Assembly: GCA_031296105.1 (NCBI GenBank)
Contig: JARLGJ010000024.1
Coordinates: 1 to 32,056 of the forward strand
Length of the DNA stretch: 32,056 nucleotides
Direction: 5' to 3'
Source of the DNA: Acidobacteriota bacterium
Lineage (GTDB): Bacteria; Acidobacteriota; Terriglobia; Terriglobales; Acidobacteriaceae
Below the pieces are notes generated by a model. The model was not told the origin of the DNA. It worked only from the letters and a program-made list of their open reading frames with translations, and made no database searches. Positions 1 through 8,244 of the stretch are shown here, in pieces. A program made the position numbers and the translations under genes. Numbering within the stretch: the first letter of the stretch is position 1; every line of letters starts with the position of its first letter.

Positions 1-48
1 GAACCTGGGGCACACCGGATAGTGAAAGAGTTCCCAACCGAGACTTTT

Positions 49-1197
49 ATGCGAATTGGAATTACCTGTTATCCCACGTATGGCGGCAGCGGCGTGGTGG
101 CCACGGAGCTGGGCATTGAGCTGGCCAACCGCGGACACGACATTCACTTCATCTCTTACTCGCAGCCGATCCGTCTGACCGAGCCGCATCCGCACATTCA
201 CTATCACGAGGTGGAGGTGTCGCAGTATCCGCTGTTCGAGTACCCTCCCTACGACCTGGCGCTGGCCACGCGCATGGCGGAGGTGGCGGAGCTGTACAAC
301 CTGGACCTGCTGCATGTGCATTACGCGATCCCGCATTCGGTGTCGGCCATGCTGGCGCGGCAGATGATGTGCTGCGATCATGTGCGCACGCCGCGGCGGC
401 TTCCCTATGTGACCACGTTGCACGGCACGGACATCACGCTGGTGGGGCTGGATCGTTCGTATCTGCCGATCACGCGCTTTTCGATTGAGCAGAGCGATGG
501 CGTAACGGCGATTTCGGGATATTTGAAGCAGGCGACGATCGACAGCTTCTCCATCACCAAGCCGATTCACGTCATCCACAACTTTGTGAACTGCGACCTG
601 TACCAGCGCAATCCTGAGGCCGAAGAGCTGCGCCGCGAATTTGCCGAGCCGGGAGAACGCCTGCTGGTGCACCTCTCGAACTTCCGCCCGGTGAAGCGCG
701 TGACCGACGTGATTGAGATCTTCGACCGGGTACAGAAAAAGATTCCCTCGCGTCTGATGATGATGGGCGACGGACCGGACCGCCGCGAGGCCGAACGGCT
801 GGCGTGCGAGCGCGGCATTCACGGGAAGATACACTTTATGGGCAAGCAGGACCGCGTGCAGGAAAAACTTGGGCTGGCCGACGTGCTGCTGCTGCCCAGC
901 GAGATGGAGAGCTTTGGACTGGCGGCGCTGGAAGGGATGGCCTGCGAAGTGGTTCCCGTCACCTCGCGCGTGGGCGGCCTGCCGGAGGTGATCACCGACG
1001 GCGTGGACGGTTACATGTGCGACCTGGGCGACGTGGACGCGATGGCCGCCAGGGCCGTGGAGGTTCTGGAAGACGGCGAGTGGCTGGATGAGATGCGCAA
1101 GGCGGCACGGCACACGGCGCAGACGCGCTTCTGCACGACGAAGATCATTCCGCAGTATGAAGCGCTCTACCGGGGATTGTTGGAGCGCAAATCGTAA
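49..1197 (+). CDS. bshA: N-acetyl-alpha-D-glucosaminyl L-malate synthase (bacillithiol pathway)
   Basis: This is a GT4-family glycosyltransferase that joins GlcNAc from UDP-GlcNAc to L-malate, the first step of bacillithiol synthesis in the cytosol. The N-terminus MRIGITCYPTYGGSG with the following ATELG is the characteristic BshA opening. The C-terminal half carries the GT4 nucleotide-sugar region SEMESFGLAALEGMA with the E-x7-E pair. At 382 residues the length fits the family. The ATG at 49 is chosen because the conserved MRIGI opening begins there; a GTG at 22 would add nine unconserved residues. Its 3' end overlaps the end of the convergent kinase gene by 31 bp. No bshB or bshC is visible, so the rest of the pathway must lie elsewhere. 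Confidence 0.93.
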   Translation: MRIGITCYPTYGGSGVVATELGIELANRGHDIHFISYSQPIRLTEPHPHIHYHEVEVSQYPLFEYPPYDLALATRMAEVAELYNLDLLHVHYAIPHSVSAMLARQMMCCDHVRTPRRLPYVTTLHGTDITLVGLDRSYLPITRFSIEQSDGVTAISGYLKQATIDSFSITKPIHVIHNFVNCDLYQRNPEAEELRREFAEPGERLLVHLSNFRPVKRVTDVIEIFDRVQKKIPSRLMMMGDGPDRREAERLACERGIHGKIHFMGKQDRVQEKLGLADVLLLPSEMESFGLAALEGMACEVVPVTSRVGGLPEVITDGVDGYMCDLGDVDAMAARAVEVLEDGEWLDEMRKAARHTAQTRFCTTKIIPQYEALYRGLLERKS

Positions 1198-2522
1198 TTG
1201 ATGCCGTCCATGGAGTCGGCCTGCGGCACGGGAACGAGTAGCCGGACGATGGTTCCGGCGCCGGTGCGGCTCTCGACCTCGACGCGCGCGGCGTCGCTGA
1301 AGAGCACACTGAGGCGCTCTCGCACGTTGGCCATGCCGATGCCCGTGCCATGTTGCGGCGCGCTCCACTCGGCGGCCTCCGAGCCGGGTTCGACAATGCC
1401 CACACCATCGTCTTCCACCTCGAGCACGAGCATTCCATCCACCAGGCGGCTGCGCAAAAAGATGGTGCCGCCGGAAATTTTGGGCGCAATGCCGTGCTTG
1501 ATGGAGTTCTCCACCAAGGGCTGCAAAAGCATGGAAGGCACAAGCATGTCCAGACTCTCCGGCTCAAGCTCCTTCACAACCTTTAGCTTGTCGCGGCCGA
1601 AGCGGATGACCTCGATATCAAGATAGTCGTCGATGAACTCAAGTTCCTCGCGCAGTTCGACGAAGGAATCGCTCTTCTTCAAAAGACGCCGCAGAATTTT
1701 GGAGAGCTTCAGGATCATCTCGCGCGCCGTCTCCGGATCGATGCGGACGAGCGAGGCCACGGAGTTGAGCGTGTTGAAGAGGAAATGCGGATTGATCTGG
1801 CTCTGCAGGGCCTCCATGCGCGATTGCAGCAGCAGGCGCTCCTGTTCTTCCAGCTTCATCTCGATGCGCGTATTGTTGAGAACCTTGAGGCCGATGGCGA
1901 CGATCATCACCGTGGCGGCATAGAGGGCCAGGCGCACGCCCCAGTTGGGCGAGATGAGCGCCCAGGTTTGATCGGGAAACAGCGTCTTGGTCTCCAGACG
2001 CAGAAATTCCAGCGCCAGCAAGGCAAAGAAAAAAGTGGTCTGCCAGTCGATCAGCGACTTGGCAATGCTGCGGCGGATCCAGCGGTAGATGCTGAGATCG
2101 AAGAGCGGACTGAAGGACCAGATGGCCTCGCGGTCCTTGGCCAGTTCGCGCAGAAAGCCCGCGCTGAGGCCGGCCACCACGTTGAGCGGCAGGTTCATGT
2201 AGTCATGCATGAACAGGTACGGCAGAGACATGAGAATGCCGCCGCATACGCCCGCGGTGCGCCCGGCAATGACGCCCAGCAGAATTGCGCCTTCAAAGGA
2301 AAGATCGGCGGCAAGGAAGTTCTTGACCGTGGCGCGCACGATGACGCCCAGCATCAAGGGGCCGCCAATGTAGAGCACCATCTCCAGCTTTTCCCAAATG
2401 TCGCGCTCTTCATGGAAGAGCAGCACGCGCACCCGCCGCGAGCGGCCCAGCACGCTGCTGACAGCGGCCGAGACACCGAACTGCACCAGCAGGGTGATGA
2501 GAATGAGCGGCTGGCTGATCAT
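1167..2522 (-). CDS. LytS/YehU-type membrane sensor histidine kinase
   Basis: The 451-residue protein has an N-terminal hydrophobic region (about 1-215) with several membrane segments and a GVIAGRTAG-type stretch like the 5TM LytS sensor domain. A short linker follows, then the His_kinase segment SQINPHFLFNTLNS with the predicted phosphorylated His246, then an HATPase domain with N-box QPLVENSIKHG (Asn339), G1 box EDDGVGI (371-376) and G2 box GTGIGMANV. Family members sense cell-envelope or small-molecule signals and phosphorylate LytTR response regulators; none is present in this window. Translation is probably coupled to the upstream editing-protein gene, because the start and that gene's stop share an ATGA. 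The signal sensed cannot be read from the sequence. Confidence 0.88.
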   Translation of the reverse strand: MISQPLILITLLVQFGVSAAVSSVLGRSRRVRVLLFHEERDIWEKLEMVLYIGGPLMLGVIVRATVKNFLAADLSFEGAILLGVIAGRTAGVCGGILMSLPYLFMHDYMNLPLNVVAGLSAGFLRELAKDREAIWSFSPLFDLSIYRWIRRSIAKSLIDWQTTFFFALLALEFLRLETKTLFPDQTWALISPNWGVRLALYAATVMIVAIGLKVLNNTRIEMKLEEQERLLLQSRMEALQSQINPHFLFNTLNSVASLVRIDPETAREMILKLSKILRRLLKKSDSFVELREELEFIDDYLDIEVIRFGRDKLKVVKELEPESLDMLVPSMLLQPLVENSIKHGIAPKISGGTIFLRSRLVDGMLVLEVEDDGVGIVEPGSEAAEWSAPQHGTGIGMANVRERLSVLFSDAARVEVESRTGAGTIVRLLVPVPQADSMDGINYDLRSNNPR

Positions 2523-3784
2523 CCGGCGAACTCCGGCAGGGCGCGGGCCGTGGCCTCGGCGCGCGACAACAATTCGGGGATCAACTCCGCCGAAGGGACG
2601 CTGCCCTGGGCAAAATCTTTGGCGCCGCCGCCACGGCCGCCAGTGGCGGTGACGAGGGTTTTCAGTTCGGCGCCGGCGTTGAAGCCAGCGCCCGGTGACT
2701 GGGCAAAGACCAGCGCGGGAGTTCCCTCACCCGCGCCGAGCAGGGCGATGACGTTGGGCGCAAGCGCCGTGAGCTTTTGCGCGTAGAGCTTGATGTACGC
2801 GGCGTCGCGCACGGCGAGATAGGCAGAGACAATCTTGCGTCCGTTCGCCAGCGGCGCGGAGGAGAGCGTCTGCTGCGCGGCCAGTTCCGCCATCTCATCC
2901 TGCAATTTCTGCTGCTGCTTTTGCGCGGCCTTGCCGGAGTCCAGAAGCTTTTGCACCTGCGCGGGCAGCTCATAAATATGTCCGGAGACAAGCGCAGCGG
3001 CTTCGGTGAGCACCTGGAAATCCCTGCGCGCGGTAGTGAGCGCGCGGCGCCCGCAGACGAACTCGACGCGCACGCCCTGCTTGAATTTTTCCACCTTGCG
3101 CAGTTGGATGTGGCCGATCTGTCCCGTGGTTTTGACGTGCGTGCCGCAGCAGGCGCAGAGATCGACGCCGCGCACTTCGATGAGGCGCAGGGTGGCAAAG
3201 TCGCCTTCGGGCAGCTTGCGCACGCCGGCCTGGCGCGCCTGCTCGGGCGTGGCCTCGTGCATCAACACCTGGCGATCCTCCCACACCATCTGGTTCGCCA
3301 GCAGTTCAGCCTGCTCAAGTTGCGTAGGAGTGAGCGCGGGAATTGCGAGGTCGATGGTGCAGCTCTCTTCGCCCATGTGGAAGCTGGCGGTGGCGGCGGC
3401 GAAGAGGCGCAGGAAGCAGGCGGAGAGCACGTGTTGACCGGAGTGCTGCTGCATGTGATCCTGCCGCAGTTCAACATCGATAAAGCCGCGCAGCGCGGCT
3501 CCCTCGGGAACGTCTGCTGCGGCCTCGACGATGTGCAACACGTCGCCCGTGGCTTCCTCTTCTACGACATCGACGACCTGCACCTTCGGCACGGCAAGCG
3601 GAGAGCCCGCGGCATCCACGAACTCGATCCAGCCGCGGTCGGCGCGCTGGCCGCCGCTGAGCGGATAGAAGGCAGTGTGATCGAAGATAAGAGCCTGGCG
3701 GCCGCCATCGAGCGGGCGCACCTGTGCGAGGCTCGCGGTGAAGTCGTAGAGGAAGGAATTCTGGTGGTACAGGCGCTCGGTCAT
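2519..3784 (-). CDS. AlaX-type alanyl-tRNA editing protein with DHHA1 domain
   Basis: This is a free-standing editing factor related to the alanyl-tRNA synthetase editing domain; the family hydrolyses mischarged Ser- or Gly-tRNA(Ala). The order is a small beta-barrel-like start (FDHTAFYPLSGGQ, about 34-46), the zinc/catalytic HxxxH motif QHSGQHV (His114, His118), a Cys-x3-His motif CCGTH (Cys212, His216), a charged coiled stretch around 300 rich in Q and K, and a C-terminal DHHA1 domain ending in GGRGGGAKDFAQG (about 382-394). With 421 residues it is the long AlaX form. It overlaps the downstream sensor kinase by 4 bp. Which amino acid it clears is not predictable from the motifs alone. Confidence 0.9.
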   Translation of the reverse strand: MTERLYHQNSFLYDFTASLAQVRPLDGGRQALIFDHTAFYPLSGGQRADRGWIEFVDAAGSPLAVPKVQVVDVVEEEATGDVLHIVEAAADVPEGAALRGFIDVELRQDHMQQHSGQHVLSACFLRLFAAATASFHMGEESCTIDLAIPALTPTQLEQAELLANQMVWEDRQVLMHEATPEQARQAGVRKLPEGDFATLRLIEVRGVDLCACCGTHVKTTGQIGHIQLRKVEKFKQGVRVEFVCGRRALTTARRDFQVLTEAAALVSGHIYELPAQVQKLLDSGKAAQKQQQKLQDEMAELAAQQTLSSAPLANGRKIVSAYLAVRDAAYIKLYAQKLTALAPNVIALLGAGEGTPALVFAQSPGAGFNAGAELKTLVTATGGRGGGAKDFAQGSVPSAELIPELLSRAEATARALPEFAG

Positions 3785-3821
3785 AAGGCTGATGAACGAT
3801 GATACCGCTACTCTCCCAGGT

Positions 3822-3874
3822 TAGTCCCGCTACGCGGGCCGAATCCTTCGCTCAGCTCAGGACAGGCTCTGGGG
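3822..3874. repeat. Dispersed-repeat-like intergenic element with short palindrome
   Basis: The 111-bp gap between the TPR gene and the editing-protein gene contains a perfect short hairpin, CCCGC-TAC-GCGGG (3826-3838). It is followed by a stretch that reads CCTGTCCTGAGCTGAGCGAAGG on the minus strand when taken in two pieces (around 3845-3867). The minus-strand reading frame through it yields ACPELSEGF, a peptide often seen in spurious annotations over dispersed bacterial intergenic repeats. Only one copy is in this window, so repetition is inferred from resemblance and not shown here. Confidence 0.45.
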
Positions 3875-3895
3875 CACAATCGATTCAAGCAAGTC

Positions 3896-4624
3896 TTACA
3901 GCTTGCGCAGCAGGGCCGCATTCTGCCAATAAAGTTTGCGCTCGCGGCGGCGCTGGAAGCCGGGCATTCCGGAGCGCTTCTGGCGGATGCGCTCGGCCAT
4001 CTTTCGCGCCTCGTCGCGGCGATTCTGCGAGGCCAGAAACTGCGCGTAGTGCAACTGGGTCTCGGTGAGGGTTGAAGTGCGCAGGACTTCATCAAACAAG
4101 CGCTCGGCTCGTGACGGATCGCCGCACTGCCAGTCGGCGTAGGCCAGCAGCCCGGCGGCGCGCTGGAAATCATAGTGAGCGTCGGCGGAGACAACTTTCT
4201 CCAGATCGGCGCGGGCGGCAGCGAAGTCGGCGAGTTCGATCTCGGCCAGGGCGCGGCGATAAAACGGATCGAGCGAATCGGTGCGCTGCGCCAGGGCGCG
4301 GTCGAAGCATTGCCTGGCGCCCGCCCAGTCTTTCTTATCGAGCAGCAGCAGTCCCATCTCTTCGAAGTTTCCCGCCGAGGGATTCTGCGCCAGTTCGGAA
4401 CGCACCTCGCGCAGACGGCGGTTGCGGTCCAGAAAACGGAAAGCGCCGGGATCGAAGAGTTCCGGCAGAGCCTCGACCAATAGATAAATCGACGCGCCGA
4501 GCGGGCCGAGGAACAAGATGAGATAGATCCAGTACCCGCTGGGCTGGCGGCGAAGGTAGTGAATGACGGCCATGGCAACCAGCACGAGGCCCGGGATTCC
4601 CCACATGAAGAGGCTCGATAACAT
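3896..4624 (-). CDS. Membrane-anchored TPR-repeat protein
   Basis: The 242-residue protein starts with two hydrophobic segments (about 3-22 and 30-50, around SGYWIYLILFLGPLGASIYLLVEA) that resemble the short PLD-N-type membrane hairpin. The soluble region that follows is built of helix pairs with TPR-like spacing (for example LLLLDKKDWAGARQCFDRALAQ and RRALAEIELADFAAARADLEK). The basic C-terminus is rich in Arg. The open frame continues upstream to 5074 but there it is the antisense of the Cof phosphatase gene. The ATG at 4624, immediately before the first hydrophobic segment, is the sensible start. Likely a scaffold at the inner membrane; the partner is unknown. It points away from the phosphatase gene, with 67 bp between the two starts. 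Confidence 0.75.
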   Translation of the reverse strand: MLSSLFMWGIPGLVLVAMAVIHYLRRQPSGYWIYLILFLGPLGASIYLLVEALPELFDPGAFRFLDRNRRLREVRSELAQNPSAGNFEEMGLLLLDKKDWAGARQCFDRALAQRTDSLDPFYRRALAEIELADFAAARADLEKVVSADAHYDFQRAAGLLAYADWQCGDPSRAERLFDEVLRTSTLTETQLHYAQFLASQNRRDEARKMAERIRQKRSGMPGFQRRRERKLYWQNAALLRKL

Positions 4625-4691
4625 GTACAGAATGCTAGCATCCGGCGGCGCGGAGGTGAAAAGCGGGAGGGAAATGTAAAATGGAGGGAAC

Positions 4692-5537
4692 ATGTCTCCG
4701 GTCCGCCTGATTGCCATCGACATTGACGGTACGCTGCTGGATTCGAAGTTCCAGGTCAGCGCCCGCAACCTTGCCACGCTGCGGCGAGCCAACTCGCTGG
4801 GCATTGAGATTGTGCTGGCCACGGGACGCCGCCACACGTTTGCCATGCCCGTGGCGCAGGCACTGGGCTTCGACCTCACGCTGGTCAGCTCCAACGGCGC
4901 GGTAACCCGCACCAGCCGCGGCGAATTGCAGCACATTGACCCGCTGCCGCTGGCGGTGGTGCGCGAACTGGCGGCGCACATGAATCCCTTCCGCAACAAC
5001 CTGGTCATCACCTTCGACGGCGACGAGCCGGGCTGTCTGCTGCTGGAAAAACTCGACGAGTTGAACCAGTCCATCCAGCGCTGGCTGGAAAAGAACGCGC
5101 CCTATATCCGCTCGGTGCAGCCCATCGAGGACGGACTGACGCGCGACCCGATCCAGGCCATGTACTGCGGCACGGTGGCACGCATGGCCCAGGCGCAGAA
5201 ACACCTCAAATCGAATAAGGCGCTGCTGGCAAAGATTTCCGCGCTGAAGACCGAATACATGGAGCGCGACCTGTGCATGCTGGACATATTGACCCACGGC
5301 TGCACCAAGGGCGCGGCCCTGCGCCGTCTGACCCACGACCGCGGCATAGAGCCCGATGAGGTCATGGCCATCGGAGACAACTACAACGACATTGAGATGT
5401 TGGAATTCGCCGGGTATTCGTTCATTATGGGCAATGCCTGCGAAGAACTGCGCGAGCGCGGCTGGAACACAACGCTCTCCAACAACGAGAATGGAGTAGC
5501 GGCCGCGATTGACGCCGTGCTGGAGGATTGCGAGTAA
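4692..5537 (+). CDS. Cof-type HAD-superfamily phosphatase
   Basis: A 281-residue HAD hydrolase of the Cof/YidA class, which dephosphorylates sugar phosphates and similar small metabolites in the cytosol. Motif I is IDIDGTLLD with nucleophile Asp10 and Asp12. Motif II is the Thr in LATGRR (about 42-47), motif III the lysine in TKGAAL (Lys206), and motif IV is GDNYND (228-233). The long insert between motifs II and III is the C2 cap expected of this class. A strong ribosome site GGAGGG (4683-4688) lies just before the ATG. The lytic transglycosylase gene starts 2 bp after its stop, so the two are probably cotranscribed. The substrate is not predictable. Confidence 0.9.
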   Translation: MSPVRLIAIDIDGTLLDSKFQVSARNLATLRRANSLGIEIVLATGRRHTFAMPVAQALGFDLTLVSSNGAVTRTSRGELQHIDPLPLAVVRELAAHMNPFRNNLVITFDGDEPGCLLLEKLDELNQSIQRWLEKNAPYIRSVQPIEDGLTRDPIQAMYCGTVARMAQAQKHLKSNKALLAKISALKTEYMERDLCMLDILTHGCTKGAALRRLTHDRGIEPDEVMAIGDNYNDIEMLEFAGYSFIMGNACEELRERGWNTTLSNNENGVAAAIDAVLEDCE

Positions 5538-5539
5538 CA

Positions 5540-6397
5540 ATGCGTGTGCTGCGCCTGACCGCCGTGCTGATGCTGCTCGCCGGATGCTCGTTTGCCGCCG
5601 AGGTGGCCGAACTGCGCAACGGCTTCCGCATTTCGCATCGCTGCCGCGAAGAGCGCGGCGAGACCGTGCGCCTGTATCTGGACGAGCAGCACAAAAGTTT
5701 TCTGGACGTGGCGCGCGCGGACATTGCGGGCTACTCCACCGAGCCGGACCCGACGGAGACCCTTGCGGCAAAGATTTCCCGCGCGCCAGCGGACAGCGGC
5801 AAGAACACCGATCAAATTGTGAGTGAGGCCGCCGAGAACGAGGGCGTAGACTCGGATTTTATCCGGAGTGTCATCCAGCAGGAGAGCGCGGGCAACGCGC
5901 GGGCCGTGTCTCCGGCCGGTGCGCGCGGGCTGATGCAGTTGATGCCGGGCACGGCGGCGCAGCTTGGCGTGCAGGACAGCTTCAATCCTGAACAGAACGT
6001 GCACGGCGGCACCGCGTATCTGCGCGAGTTGCTGGAGCGCTATCATGGCGACGCCATCAAGGCGCTGGCGGCTTATAACGCGGGTCCGGCGGCGGTGGAC
6101 CGCTACCAGGGCGTGCCTCCCTACCGCGAGACGCGCGCCTACGTGAGCCGCATTGTGCACGAGTACAACCAGAAGAAGAGCGCTTCCCTGCCCAGGGGAG
6201 CGAAAAAAGCGGCGACGGCCAGCAAACGCGGCAACGCAGAAAAATCTCCGGAAGCCAGGAAGCTCCGCCCAGCCGCCGCAAGGCGCACAAACGCCAACTC
6301 GGCGAAGGCGGCGAGCCGCGAAGCCGCGCAATCGAGTAGAATCAATACGGCATCCGCGGATCACAGGCTCTCCCTTACAACGGCGCTCGCGCGCTGA
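5540..6397 (+). CDS. Lytic transglycosylase (SLT domain), exported, possibly a lipoprotein
   Basis: The N-terminus has a signal sequence ending in LLAGC (12-16), which fits a lipobox with Cys16 as the lipidated residue; a type I cleavage shortly after cannot be excluded. Residues about 90-205 form a soluble lytic transglycosylase domain: catalytic Glu115 in IQQESAGN, then ARGLMQLMPGTA, NVHGGTAYLRELL and ALAAYNAGP. Such enzymes cleave the MurNAc-GlcNAc bond of peptidoglycan, leaving anhydro-MurNAc. After about residue 208 comes a long Lys/Ala/Arg-rich low-complexity tail with no recognisable domain. The ATG at 5540 is chosen over an in-frame TTG at 5528 because the signal peptide begins there. 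Confidence 0.9.
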   Translation: MRVLRLTAVLMLLAGCSFAAEVAELRNGFRISHRCREERGETVRLYLDEQHKSFLDVARADIAGYSTEPDPTETLAAKISRAPADSGKNTDQIVSEAAENEGVDSDFIRSVIQQESAGNARAVSPAGARGLMQLMPGTAAQLGVQDSFNPEQNVHGGTAYLRELLERYHGDAIKALAAYNAGPAAVDRYQGVPPYRETRAYVSRIVHEYNQKKSASLPRGAKKAATASKRGNAEKSPEARKLRPAAARRTNANSAKAASREAAQSSRINTASADHRLSLTTALAR

Positions 6398-6466
6398 GCT
6401 TGCCTGCCGCTTTCAATCCAGCTACGAGGAAAGGCTTCCGCGCGCGCCCGGCGCCGCGCCGTTTCT

Positions 6467-7564
6467 ATGAAGAAGAAGCAGATCGTCTCCTTCGCCGTCA
6501 TCGCGGTGATCCTGGTCATCCTGGTTTATCTCCAGTTCCGCTCCTGGCGGACCTTCGATTGGGCCAAGTTCCGTCAATACACGGGCGGCGTCAGCCTGGG
6601 ACACATTGCGCTGGGCATCGGCTTCATCTACTTGGGTTATGTGATGCGGGCCATCCGCTGGTCAATATTTCTGCGGCCCACGGCGCCCACCAGCTTTCGC
6701 AAACTGCTGGCGCCGCAAGTAATCGGATTCTCCGCGCTGGGCCTGTTTGGCCGCGCCGGTGAGTTTGCCCGCCCCTACCTGATCGCGCGCAAACGCGGCC
6801 TGACTTTTACCTCGCAGCTTGCGGTGTGGACGGTGGAGCGCTTCTTCGACCTCGGCTCGGTCTTTGTGCTGATCTTCACGTTCCTGTTCTTCTTCGGCGG
6901 GGAGAAAGTCCGCTTGCTGAAGCTGGACATGGGCCACGGGCTGGCCTCTGTGGCGGCCAATTCCACGCACAAGCTGCCGCTGCTGCTGGCGGCGTTGGCG
7001 GTGCTGGCGGTCCTCTACTTTATGCTGCGCAAGGCCGGAGGCAAGGTTGCCGGAGCCGTGCGCACAAAGCTGGTGGCCTTCAAGGACGGCTTCAATACGA
7101 TTCACGATTTCAAGTCGCTGGTTCAGATCATCGTGGTCTCCGTGGTGATGTGGCTGATGATTGCCGGAGCCTACATTTCAGTGTTGCACGCCTACGGCTC
7201 AGTGCCGGTGACAGGCGCCGATGGCGCATCGCACGTGGCGCAGATGCGCTCGCTGGGACTGGAAGATGTGCTGATCATCATGGCCTGCAGCATGGCCGGG
7301 TCGGTGATTCAGCTTCCCGGCGGCGTGGGCGGATCGCAACTGGCGGTCATCTCCATTTTGCAATCGCACTTCTTCAACGGCGCACCCACCTACGTTTCTC
7401 CGGAGCTGGCGGTGAGCTGCGGCATCATGCTTTGGCTGGTCACGTTCATGTCGGTGATTCCGGCGGGCATTCTGCTGGCGCGCTACGAGAAGATATCCTT
7501 CCTTCGACTGGGCGAAGATAGCGCGCAGGAGGAAGAAAAGATGGAAGCACGGGACGCGAAGTAG
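6467..7564 (+). CDS. Lysylphosphatidylglycerol synthase-TM family (UPF0104/YbhN-like) membrane protein
   Basis: A 365-residue polytopic inner-membrane protein with about eight hydrophobic segments, opening with MKKKQIVSFAVIAVILVIL. The pattern matches the LPG_synthase_TM/UPF0104 family: the early YVMRAIRW stretch, the GRAGEFARPYLIARK motif (about 95-109), the VERFFDLGSV motif (about 123-132), and the late QLPGGVGGSQLAV motif before the last helices. The catalytic MprF lysyl-transferase domain is absent, so this is only the membrane module, for which a lipid-transport role has been suggested. The acidic C-terminal tail is rich in Glu. A strong hairpin terminator follows within 20 bp. Confidence 0.85.
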   Translation: MKKKQIVSFAVIAVILVILVYLQFRSWRTFDWAKFRQYTGGVSLGHIALGIGFIYLGYVMRAIRWSIFLRPTAPTSFRKLLAPQVIGFSALGLFGRAGEFARPYLIARKRGLTFTSQLAVWTVERFFDLGSVFVLIFTFLFFFGGEKVRLLKLDMGHGLASVAANSTHKLPLLLAALAVLAVLYFMLRKAGGKVAGAVRTKLVAFKDGFNTIHDFKSLVQIIVVSVVMWLMIAGAYISVLHAYGSVPVTGADGASHVAQMRSLGLEDVLIIMACSMAGSVIQLPGGVGGSQLAVISILQSHFFNGAPTYVSPELAVSCGIMLWLVTFMSVIPAGILLARYEKISFLRLGEDSAQEEEKMEARDAK

Positions 7565-7579
7565 CACGGGAAGGAAGTG

Positions 7580-7617
7580 GCCTGCGGCGTCCGGGATAAG
7601 GGCGCCGCAGGCATTTT
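7580..7617 (+). terminator. Rho-independent terminator
   Basis: A perfect 10-bp stem GCCTGCGGCG / CGCCGCAGGC (7580-7589 and 7603-7612) with a 13-nt loop is followed by ATTTTG. It lies 15 bp after the membrane-protein stop and before nrdR, so it separates the two transcription units. Confidence 0.75.
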
Positions 7618-7640
7618 GCGCTGGCGCCACGGACTCCGGC

Positions 7641-7649
7641 TGCTACAAT
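7641..7649 (+). promoter_or_regulatory. Extended -10 promoter element upstream of nrdR
   Basis: TGCTACAAT matches an extended -10 box (TG-N-TACAAT) 37 bp before the nrdR ATG and just after the terminator. No good -35 box is visible (TGGCGC at 16-bp spacing is weak), which is tolerable for extended -10 promoters. Confidence 0.35.
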
Positions 7650-7685
7650 TATTCGTTCTGTACAGGATTGGTTGGCTGATCGAAC

Positions 7686-8201
7686 ATGAAATGCCCTTTT
7701 TGCGGTTTTGAAGAAGATAAAGTAGTGGACTCGCGCGAGAGCAAGGAAGGCGAATCGATTCGCCGCCGCCGCGAGTGCCTGCGCTGCGAGAAGCGCTTTA
7801 CTACCTACGAACGAATCGACGAAATTCCCTACATGGTGGTGAAGAAGGACGGCCGACGCGAAAAGTTCGAGCGGCAGAAGGTGCTGAGCGGACTGCTGCG
7901 CGCCTGCGAAAAGCGCCCGGTCTCCATGGGTCTGCTGGAGCAGATCGTGAACGAGACGGAAGTTTTTGTGGTGGACAGTCCAGAGCGCGAGCGCAAGACG
8001 GCCGAGCTGGGCGAGCTGATCATGAACCGTCTGCGCAACCTGGACAAAGTGGCTTACGTGCGCTTTGCCAGCGTCTATCTGGACTTCAAGGACGTGCACG
8101 AGTTCCTGAGCGAGTTGCAGGATCTTTTAAAGACCAAGGACGCGCGCGAGGTGAAGCAGGCCGTGGAGCGCGCGGCAAAATCCGCAAAAACGCACAAATA
8201 A
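7686..8201 (+). CDS. nrdR: Transcriptional repressor NrdR
   Basis: A 171-residue NrdR, the zinc-ribbon/ATP-cone regulator that represses ribonucleotide reductase operons in response to (d)ATP. The four zinc cysteines are visible in CPFC (Cys3, Cys6) and CLRC (Cys31, Cys34), with the family hallmark DSRESKEG between them and the basic RRRREC run. The ATP-cone domain starts near residue 49 (VVKKDGRREKFERQKV) and ends near VAYVRFASVY. The C-terminal 25 residues are Lys/Ala-rich and slightly longer than usual. No NrdR-box target or nrd gene is present here. A 43-bp gap leads to the isocitrate dehydrogenase gene, so cotranscription is possible. Confidence 0.96.
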   Translation: MKCPFCGFEEDKVVDSRESKEGESIRRRRECLRCEKRFTTYERIDEIPYMVVKKDGRREKFERQKVLSGLLRACEKRPVSMGLLEQIVNETEVFVVDSPERERKTAELGELIMNRLRNLDKVAYVRFASVYLDFKDVHEFLSELQDLLKTKDAREVKQAVERAAKSAKTHK

Positions 8202-8244
8202 ACAATCCAACTGTTTTCGCCGATAATACAGAACGAGGGTTTGC

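Noticed and set aside
4635..6364. Long minus-strand frames opposite the Cof phosphatase and lytic transglycosylase genes
   Set aside because: Low-complexity Arg/Ala-rich translations without domains; plus-strand motifs are complete.
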